The position numbers and the translations under genes are program-made. The notes under the pieces were generated by a model, which worked only from the letters and a program-made list of their open reading frames with translations, ran no database searches and was not told the DNA's origin. A stretch of DNA of 12,694 nucleotides. Origin: an uncultured Caryophanales bacterium (GTDB lineage Bacteria; Bacillota_I; Bacilli_A; RFN20; CAG-826). Positions 1 to 5,785 of the stretch are shown in pieces (positions within the stretch are counted from its first letter, which is position 1; each line of letters starts with the position of its first letter). Location: assembly GCA_947303105.1 (NCBI GenBank), contig CAMYXQ010000016.1, forward strand, positions 1 to 12,694, in the 5' to 3' direction.

Positions 1-611
1 AGGAATTTGTTCATCATGCCGCCAGGGTAACTGGAGAAGATGATTTTGAAGACCATACCCAGCGCGATGGTGTTCGTCACGTACGGAAGGAAGAACACCG
101 TCTGGAAGAAGGCCTTCAACGGCTTGATCTGGTTGAGGAGGACCGCGATCAATAGACCGATGATGATGGTAAGAGGCACGGATACGGCAACGATGATCGC
201 CGTATTGGCCAACGAGCTCAGGAATTCCTCGGATCCCAGTACCGTCGCATAGTTCTTGAATCCCCAATACGGCATAACGCCGCCACGCGGGTTGTTGATG
301 GCCGCGATGTAATTGGTGATGGCGAAGGAGCTATTGGACCCCGCCATGAACTTGAAGTTGACGATAAAGGAGATTACGAAGGTGTTCAGGATCGGGTAGA
401 TCATGAACAGCAAGAGGAAGAACAAGGCGGGGATCAACGCGATCCAGGCCTTGGCCCATTCTGGCATCTGAACTCGAGAAGCTCTGCGCACGCCCAAAGT
501 GCGATGGAGCAGTTGCTCCGTCGACTGGTCAAGCTGCTCTTGGGAGGGTTTCGCCTTCCAATAGGCCAGCTGGGTGGCAAAGCGGGATTTTTTCTCGGTT
601 GCTTCTGCCAT
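1..611 (-). CDS. Carbohydrate ABC transporter permease, MalF/UgpA-like (partial, C-terminus beyond the left edge)
   Basis: N-terminal 203 residues of an inner-membrane permease of a sugar-type ABC importer; reading from the ATG at 611-609 is open to base 1. It begins MAEATEKKSRF and has an unusually long charged cytoplasmic tail of about 50 residues. A first membrane segment follows (about 53-83, rich in Leu/Phe/Ile), then a short outer loop and the start of the binding-protein-dependent permease domain: a GFKNYATVLGSEEF stretch (117-130), a membrane segment at 137-159, then FFQTVFFLPYV (168-178) and another segment. The GFKNY, ANTAI and FFLPYV arrangement is typical of MalF/UgpA/MsmF permeases. 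Its ATG shares one base with the TAA of the ATPase gene upstream (TAATG), so the two are translationally coupled; a GGAGAGAGG site lies just upstream. The second permease and the binding protein would be expected beyond base 1. The substrate (maltodextrin, multiple sugar or glycerol-3-phosphate) cannot be told. Confidence 0.9.
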   Translation of the reverse strand, partial: MAEATEKKSRFATQLAYWKAKPSQEQLDQSTEQLLHRTLGVRRASRVQMPEWAKAWIALIPALFFLLLFMIYPILNTFVISFIVNFKFMAGSNSSFAITNYIAAINNPRGGVMPYWGFKNYATVLGSEEFLSSLANTAIIVAVSVPLTIIIGLLIAVLLNQIKPLKAFFQTVFFLPYVTNTIALGMVFKIIFSSYPGGMMNKF

Positions 612-2152
612 TATTTGATCCTCTCTCCGCCTTCCTCAAAGACGTAGAAACGTTTGGTTCCGAAGCGGACGGTGCTCGCGCCGCCGATGGCTTCGCGATC
701 CTCGCTCGGGATGATGATGCGAAGATGGTCTTCGGGCTGGCCGGAGACGCAACCGACGACGGAGATGTCGCGGCCGATGTGCTGAATCATATCGATGTCC
801 ACCGGAACGACGCCCAATTTGGACTTCGCGTTGGCGCGGAAAGCTTCCGGACGGACGCCGATGAACACTTTGCGGTCGGTCCGTTCTTCGATGTGGAACG
901 GATACGCTCTGCGGGCGACTTCCGGATTCTCTTCGCGGTCGGGCGGGAGAATCTCTTTGCCCTTGCTGTCGTATTTCTTTTCCGGTTCTTCGACCACTTT
1001 GAATTCATAGGGCTTCTCATAGGCCGGATCTTCATCGAACAGTTCGCCGTTCAGATAAAGTTTTCCGCCTTTGATCTCGCCTTCGAAGATGTTGATGGCC
1101 GGGTTGCCAAGGAACTTGGCGACGAACAGGTTGCAAGGTTCGTCGTAGACGTGCTGCGGTTCGCCGATCTGCTGGACGATGCCCAGCTTCATGACGACGA
1201 TGGTATCGGAGATCGACATCGCTTCTTCTTGGTCGTGGGTGACATAGATGATCGTGGTGCCTGTGCTTCTTTGAAGGCGTATGATTTCCTCACGGGTCTG
1301 CAGACGGAGACTGGCGTCGAGGTTGGATAGCGGCTCGTCGAGCAAGAGCACGGACGGCTTCTTAACGAGGGCGCGGGCGATGGCGACACGCTGCTGCTGA
1401 CCACCGGAGAGTTCTTTCGGTTTGCGGGCGAGGTAAGGCTCGATGTCGACGATACGGGCATTCTCGTGGATGAGGGCGTCTTTGTCCTGTTTCGAGAGTC
1501 TGCGCTTGTCGGCGATCTTCGCGGCGGCCGGATCCTTGGCCTTGAGTTCTTCGAACTCGGCCTTCTTGGCTTCGAAGGCCGCTTGGGCTTCGGCGACGCG
1601 GGCTTCTTTGGCGGCCCTGGTCTCTTCGACGGAAGCTAAAAGCTTCTCGTTCGCGGCGAATTCCTCTTCGAGGCCATAGACGCTCTTGCCGGCGGCTTTG
1701 TTCTTCTCGATGAGGGCGGGGAGATTCGGCTGGCGCTTTTGGGCGCGGGCGACGAGTTCCTCGAAGGCTTTGAGATCGGCCGTTGCCGCCGCCAACTCGT
1801 CTCTTTCATTCCCGTAGAAGCCCGGAAGGCGGACGTTGTCGAGCGGGAAGGAGATGTTGTTGTAGACGGTGAAATGCGGATAAAGGGCGTAGTTCTGGAA
1901 AACCAAGCCGATTCCGCGGTTCTCGGGTGGGACGTTGGTGACATCTTCGCTACCAAAATAAATATGACCGCTGGAGGGCTTATGCAAGCCGGCGATCATA
2001 TAGAGGGTAGTCGATTTTCCGCAGCCCGAAGGACCCAAAAGCCCGACGAGTTTCCCGTCGGGAATTGTCAAATCAAGGGTATCGACCGCTGTGGTATGGT
2101 TACCTTTGCTGCCGGTAAACACCTTGGTAAGACCTTCGATTCTTACTTCCAT
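611..2152 (-). CDS. MalK/UgpC/MsmX-like sugar ABC transporter ATPase with a coiled-coil-like insertion
   Basis: ATP-hydrolysing cytoplasmic subunit of a carbohydrate-uptake ABC transporter, 513 aa. Visible motifs in order: Walker A GPSGCGKST (40-48), Q-loop glutamine Q86 in VFQNYALYPH, signature LSGGQQQR (248-255), Walker B VLLLDEP (268-274), D-loop SNLD (276-279) and H-loop H306 in VTHDQEEAM. The C-terminal third (about 355-513) has GVRPEAF and further beta-rich sequence like the TOBE/OB-fold regulatory region of the MalK group. MalK normally has about 50 residues between Q-loop and signature; here there are about 160. The extra ~110 residues (about 108-220) are rich in Ala, Glu and Lys and look helical. 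All catalytic motifs are intact, so it should be active. Start chosen because AGGAGG lies 6 nt before the ATG. It is first in an operon with the permease that overlaps it by one base. A shared ATPase role as for MsmX is possible. Confidence 0.93.
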   Translation of the reverse strand: MEVRIEGLTKVFTGSKGNHTTAVDTLDLTIPDGKLVGLLGPSGCGKSTTLYMIAGLHKPSSGHIYFGSEDVTNVPPENRGIGLVFQNYALYPHFTVYNNISFPLDNVRLPGFYGNERDELAAATADLKAFEELVARAQKRQPNLPALIEKNKAAGKSVYGLEEEFAANEKLLASVEETRAAKEARVAEAQAAFEAKKAEFEELKAKDPAAAKIADKRRLSKQDKDALIHENARIVDIEPYLARKPKELSGGQQQRVAIARALVKKPSVLLLDEPLSNLDASLRLQTREEIIRLQRSTGTTIIYVTHDQEEAMSISDTIVVMKLGIVQQIGEPQHVYDEPCNLFVAKFLGNPAINIFEGEIKGGKLYLNGELFDEDPAYEKPYEFKVVEEPEKKYDSKGKEILPPDREENPEVARRAYPFHIEERTDRKVFIGVRPEAFRANAKSKLGVVPVDIDMIQHIGRDISVVGCVSGQPEDHLRIIIPSEDREAIGGASTVRFGTKRFYVFEEGGERIK

Positions 2153-2158
2153 GTCTTT

Positions 2159-2164
2159 CCTCCT
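2159..2164 (-). promoter_or_regulatory. Shine-Dalgarno site of the sugar ABC ATPase gene
   Basis: AGGAGG on the minus strand, 6 nt before the ATG at 2152-2150. It fixes the start and shows that this host uses classical Shine-Dalgarno initiation for this operon. Confidence 0.85.
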
Positions 2165-2165
2165 A

Positions 2166-2204
2166 TGCCATATGGCACAGACATTTATTACTAAATGAGT
2201 TTAG
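2166..2204. promoter_or_regulatory. Two palindromic elements upstream of the sugar ABC operon (candidate operators)
   Basis: A perfect 12-bp palindrome TGCCATATGGCA lies at 2166-2177, one base upstream of the Shine-Dalgarno site. A second inverted repeat, CTAAA-TGAG-TTTAG, lies at 2191-2204. Both are in the leader of the sugar transport operon, where LacI-type or other sugar-responsive repressors often bind. No convincing -35/-10 pair could be fixed nearby, although the sequence is AT-rich (TTTATAT and TAGTAATAA on the minus strand). Operator function is inference. The first palindrome could also fold in RNA as a 4-bp stem beside the ribosome site. Confidence 0.4.
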
Positions 2205-2255
2205 CACATATAAAGAGTTACCTACAAGGTAAGATACCATAAGTTTTTCGGGCAT

Positions 2256-2278
2256 AAAAAAATGTGGGAATCCCCACA
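2256..2278 (-). terminator. Rho-independent terminator of the RDD operon
   Basis: On the minus strand TGTGGG-GATT-CCCACA forms a perfect 6-bp stem with a 4-base loop, followed directly by seven T. It lies 37 bp after the stop codon of the last RDD gene and before the leader of the sugar ABC operon, so it separates the two transcription units. Confidence 0.85.
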
Positions 2279-2314
2279 AAAATGGCTTAAAATATACCAC
2301 TAGCCGCCTAAAGG

Positions 2315-3481
2315 TTAGTTATCGTCGGAAGAGGAATCTTCCGGCGTTTTTTCTCGCTTATCATCGGGGATTTCGGCTTTTTCCCGCATCTCGCGATCGA
2401 TGATTTCCTGGCCTTCCTGACGGATCTGGTCGGCAATGATCATTCGTTCTTCATACGCTTTTTCGGCGGCCTCTTGGTCGGCTAACGAGTCGAAGAAGAC
2501 GCTCTCTTCCTCATCGATGACCATCGTGCCGGCGATGAAGTCGTGGACTGAGCGTTTTTTGAGTTCGAAGATCGAAAGAACATAGCTCGCGAACAGCAAA
2601 ACCGACATGATGATGACCGACCACTTCAAAGGCAGGAAGAAGAGCAAGACGGCCCCCACCAGAATCTGCGGCAGCGTCCTAAGGACGACCTGGGCCCGTT
2701 TGATGGTGAAGCCTTCCCGGTTGACCAAGCAGCAATGCATGATCTTTTTGCCGATGGACGCCCCGTTTTTGAAGATGAGGGGGGACATCAGGAAGATGAG
2801 CAGAGCCGCGAGGGGCGCCGCTACCATCAAAGGATAAGGCAGACTGTAGGCGGTATAGACGTTGTAATACTCGAGGAAGAACGGCTGATAGAAGAGGTTC
2901 TGGATGGCGTTGTAATAGACGCTGCGGATGCTGTCGTCGCCCGAGCAATAGAAAGTTCTCAACGTCACTTTTGCCTGCTGGGTCAAAACGCCGTCTTCGT
3001 AGAAGGAATCCACCGGAACGCCGATTTGGTCATAGAGGACTTCCTCGCCTTCCGTCGCATAACGCCAGAAAGTCGAACCGGTCTTGGAAGGCAGTTGGAT
3101 GGCGCCCAAATCCTCTTGGCTATAAAGGTTCCGATCGTCATTTAAGCCGAGAATGTGCACATTGTACCAATACATGTCATATGCAATGGTGTCGTCTTGG
3201 GCGGGAAGGAAGACCAAATAATAATTGGTCATGATCTCCTCATACCGCTTGTAATCGTTGAATTCTTCGTAGGGGGTAGGGGTCCCGTCCACTTCGTAAT
3301 AGAGACCCGATTCGACCTGAAGGTGGATCAAGGCAGATTCGAGTTGTTTGCCTTTGGGGGATTTGAGGAAGATCGTCTGGGTCAAAGCGAAAATTCCGAG
3401 ACCGAGGAAAGCGGCGATCAAAAAGTCGATGACCGCGGCCAAGGTGCGTCTCCAAGGTTTGGCGTTAACGATCTTGTGCAT
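2315..3481 (-). CDS. RDD-family membrane protein with large extracytoplasmic loop (third of three paralogs)
   Basis: 388 aa. RDD proteins are small integral membrane proteins of mostly unknown role, some linked to transport. Here TM1 (about 13-37) carries the Arg/Asp pair (R12, D19). A loop of about 178 residues (38-215) follows, then TM2 (about 217-237), the RDD hallmark KNGASIGKKIM (238-248), a conserved Arg (R268), two more membrane segments (about 272-304) and the terminal motif SVHDFIAGTMVID (311-323). The tail (about 325-388) is very acidic and charged, likely cytoplasmic. The loop shares motifs with the two neighbours: ESGLYY (57-62), YYLVFLP (87-93), ILGLNDD (110-116) and FWRYATEGE (138-146). 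The start overlaps the end of the preceding gene by 17 bp, and AAAAAAGAAG before the ATG is only a weak ribosome site. Last gene before the terminator. Function unknown. Confidence 0.85.
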   Translation of the reverse strand: MHKIVNAKPWRRTLAAVIDFLIAAFLGLGIFALTQTIFLKSPKGKQLESALIHLQVESGLYYEVDGTPTPYEEFNDYKRYEEIMTNYYLVFLPAQDDTIAYDMYWYNVHILGLNDDRNLYSQEDLGAIQLPSKTGSTFWRYATEGEEVLYDQIGVPVDSFYEDGVLTQQAKVTLRTFYCSGDDSIRSVYYNAIQNLFYQPFFLEYYNVYTAYSLPYPLMVAAPLAALLIFLMSPLIFKNGASIGKKIMHCCLVNREGFTIKRAQVVLRTLPQILVGAVLLFFLPLKWSVIIMSVLLFASYVLSIFELKKRSVHDFIAGTMVIDEEESVFFDSLADQEAAEKAYEERMIIADQIRQEGQEIIDREMREKAEIPDDKREKTPEDSSSDDN

Positions 3482-4484
3482 CTTCTTTTTTGATTACCTC
3501 AACCAGCAAATCATCGTCGCGAATCACCACAGATGCCGATAAATAGTCATGCAAAGCCCGACGTTTCTTGGTGAAAATGGCCAGTCCGAGTGAGACCAAG
3601 AACACCAAAACCGCCGTGGTGATCGAGAAGACCAAGTCATTCAAAATGATGCCGATCATCGCCGTGAGGACGAAGGGAATCGACCGCAAAGCGAACCGCC
3701 ACTTGGGCAAAGCCACCGCCGTTTTCTGATCGGCCAAAGCGAGGTGCATCCACCGCTTGCCGAGGGTGGCGCAGGGGATGCTGCACATCGGAATGATGAC
3801 ATACCACACCAAGAAGGGGATATAGAGCGCGATGGCCTCGATGATGATCAAACCGCGGTCCAAATGCTTTTGGGCGAGTTTGTAATAAGGCTGGGCCATC
3901 AGGTGATCCTGGGCTTTGCCATATTGGTCACGGAAATAGGAAAGGATCGATTGCTCGATATTGGTGGGCAACTTGTCATCGACATACAAATCCGGGTTGA
4001 TGATGCCTTTCTGATCGAGCTGGGCAACCCCGCCGATGCGAACGAAATCGAAGTAGGCGGAATGGTTGATATGCTCGTCATCTTCCGGAAGACCTAACAC
4101 TGTAGTGTTATAGTCCATCACGGTATAATTTAACGGCTCCGGATTGGCGGGATTATTTCCGCTTTGATAATCGGTGTAATAGTAGTAAATCGCATCCTCA
4201 TAATCGCGATAGTCAGTGCTGGAAATATCGCGGAGGACGTTTTTCTCATCGGGGGTGACGAGGCCGGATGCCGTCTGGTAATCCGTGAGGCTGACTTGGG
4301 CTTCGCGGACCCCTAAAGCGTCCGACAAAGTCGGGAATAGATTCGTGGTCGAAAGGAAGAAAATCAGGGCCGCAGAGGCGATGAAAAACGCCATATCGAT
4401 GGCCGCCGAAGCGAAACGCACGAGGAAAGGCGCCAGGCGGTAGCCTTCCTCAGTGACGACTTCTTTCGTTTGGAATCTGGGCAT
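3465..4484 (-). CDS. RDD-family membrane protein with large extracytoplasmic loop (second of three paralogs)
   Basis: 339 aa, the shortest of the trio. After a short cytoplasmic lead, TM1 (about 25-45) has R23 and D30. The loop (about 46-212) contains the shared motifs ASGL (72-75), VLGLPEDD (129-136) and a YFDF motif (144-147). The YYLVFLP motif of its paralogs is degraded to YYYYTDYQ (100-107). TM2 (about 213-236) leads into the RDD hallmark CATLGKRWM (238-246), R267, two membrane segments (about 268-304) and RRALHDYLSASVVI (308-321). The tail is short. The start lies 2 bp after the TAG of the preceding gene and no Shine-Dalgarno is visible, which suggests translational coupling; its end overlaps the next gene by 17 bp. 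Function unknown. Confidence 0.85.
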   Translation of the reverse strand: MPRFQTKEVVTEEGYRLAPFLVRFASAAIDMAFFIASAALIFFLSTTNLFPTLSDALGVREAQVSLTDYQTASGLVTPDEKNVLRDISSTDYRDYEDAIYYYYTDYQSGNNPANPEPLNYTVMDYNTTVLGLPEDDEHINHSAYFDFVRIGGVAQLDQKGIINPDLYVDDKLPTNIEQSILSYFRDQYGKAQDHLMAQPYYKLAQKHLDRGLIIIEAIALYIPFLVWYVIIPMCSIPCATLGKRWMHLALADQKTAVALPKWRFALRSIPFVLTAMIGIILNDLVFSITTAVLVFLVSLGLAIFTKKRRALHDYLSASVVIRDDDLLVEVIKKEDAQDR

Positions 4485-4486
4485 AA

Positions 4487-5710
4487 CTAACGATTCGCTT
4501 CTTCTTTGTCTTTCTCCACCGAATCGACGTCGAGATAATCATCCGCGGGAACTGATTGCTCCATAGGAGCAACATTCACCGCATCAATCGCTTCTCCGCG
4601 CTGGATCTCATCGGGATTCGCATAGATTTTCGCGCCCTTCAGGCTGATGACGACCGTGCCGGCAAGGCGGTCCTGCAAGGAACGGAGGTTGCCGGATTTG
4701 TCGCGGCCCGCGATGATGAAGTTCACCGCAAGCAGGGCGAACAAAACGCCGATGGCGATGATCATCAGGGACTGGGGGAACGCCATGAAAGCGCCGACCG
4801 TGATGACGAGCACCCAAGGACGCAAAATGCGTTCTTTGAAACCGATGCGGCAGCCGTCTTTCTTGACGACGCCGAGGCGCATGATGAGTTTGCCGAGGCT
4901 GGCACCGTTTGGCAAAACCAACGGCAAGAGCAGGAAGAAGATAAAGACCGGGATGGCGACGACAACCGCGTTCCGGGCCCAAATCGTCTTGCTGTAGCTC
5001 GTTCCGAGGCCGACCAAATAGGTCTGCTCGCTCAAGTTGACCGCGGCGTTATAGGTAAGGCCGGTGTTGCTTGAGGCGAAGAAGGCGTCGTTCAATCGCG
5101 TCAATGTGGCGGTGTCTTTGGCGTCGACCAAAGTCTGAGCCGCCGATTTGAGGACCGGTTTCTTGGTGACGTCCACCGCCGTTCCTTCGTCATTGAGGGC
5201 ATAACGGAAGAAGCCGTCGACGCTGGAATAAGTGGTTTCGTCATTGATGTCAAAGGCCGAGGAATCGCTGGGAAGACCCATGATTTTGGTTTGGAAATAG
5301 GAAACGGTATAGTATGCCGCCGGGGCAACCCCATTGACTTCGTCAATATTGGGTTCGGTCGGAAGGAAAACCGTATAGAAATGCCATAAGTCGTTGAGAT
5401 AAAGGGCATAGCCGTGATCGGCTTGGCCATTCTCCGCCGTGGCGATCGGGGCGTATCGTTTCACCGCGCCATCGGTCGAATAGCGGCCATCGACCATGCT
5501 GATGGAATAGAGGCCGGAATGATCATAGAAGGCCATCGCCTTTTGATAGATGGCATCGGAGCCCATCGCGCGATATAAGCCGTGGGTGCCCCAGGTGAGA
5601 TAAAGGATGACGCCCATGAGGATGGCGAGAATGAGGTCGATGCCAAAGGCACCGAAACGTTTGGTCATCGGGGCGATTTGAAGATTGGTGTTCGGTTGGT
5701 TGTCTTTCAT
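4487..5710 (-). CDS. RDD-family membrane protein with large extracytoplasmic loop (first of three paralogs)
   Basis: 407 aa. TM1 (about 18-41) starts KRFGAFGIDLILAIL with the RDD Arg (R18) and Asp (D25). The outer loop (about 42-247, roughly 205 residues) contains HSGLYS (64-69), FYTVFLP (111-117), IMGLPSD (143-149) and GFFRYALNDEG (166-176). TM2 (about 248-267) is followed by PNGASLGKLIM (267-277), R297, membrane segments (about 299-334) and SLQDRLAGTVVI (344-355). The charged tail (356-407) is probably cytoplasmic. Typical RDD domains are only about 130-150 residues, so the loop is a large addition between TM1 and TM2. First gene of a tight three-gene unit, after the lipoprotein terminator. 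No Shine-Dalgarno precedes the ATG; M15 is an alternative start but also lacks one. Function unknown. Confidence 0.85.
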   Translation of the reverse strand: MKDNQPNTNLQIAPMTKRFGAFGIDLILAILMGVILYLTWGTHGLYRAMGSDAIYQKAMAFYDHSGLYSISMVDGRYSTDGAVKRYAPIATAENGQADHGYALYLNDLWHFYTVFLPTEPNIDEVNGVAPAAYYTVSYFQTKIMGLPSDSSAFDINDETTYSSVDGFFRYALNDEGTAVDVTKKPVLKSAAQTLVDAKDTATLTRLNDAFFASSNTGLTYNAAVNLSEQTYLVGLGTSYSKTIWARNAVVVAIPVFIFFLLLPLVLPNGASLGKLIMRLGVVKKDGCRIGFKERILRPWVLVITVGAFMAFPQSLMIIAIGVLFALLAVNFIIAGRDKSGNLRSLQDRLAGTVVISLKGAKIYANPDEIQRGEAIDAVNVAPMEQSVPADDYLDVDSVEKDKEEANR

Positions 5711-5726
5711 AGTCTAAATAATAATA
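5711..5726 (-). promoter_or_regulatory. Possible -10 element very close to the start of the first RDD gene
   Basis: On the minus strand TATTAT (5726-5721) lies only 10 nt before the ATG. If used, transcription would begin about 3-5 nt before the start codon, giving a nearly leaderless mRNA, which would agree with the missing Shine-Dalgarno. The -35 region (CTTTTG at 17 bp spacing) is poor and overlaps the T-tract of the terminator upstream, so this call is weak. Confidence 0.3.
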
Positions 5727-5743
5727 CGCACACGCGCTTTGGG

Positions 5744-5773
5744 CAAAAGAAAAAGGCCAGCCGAAGCTAGCCT
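5744..5773 (-). terminator. Rho-independent terminator of the 624-aa lipoprotein gene
   Basis: On the minus strand AGGCTAGC-TTCG-GCTGGCCT pairs over 8 bp (one T-G wobble) around a stable C(UUCG)G tetraloop, followed by TTTTTCTTTT. It begins 12 bp after the TAA of the lipoprotein gene and lies before the RDD operon. Confidence 0.9.
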
Positions 5774-5785
5774 AGTTCTTAAATC

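Noticed and set aside
599..1330. 243-codon plus-strand frame opposite the sugar ABC ATPase
   Set aside because: It is the complement of a clear ATPase coding sequence, has no ribosome site or recognisable domain, and its composition is what an opposite-strand frame of GC-rich codons gives.
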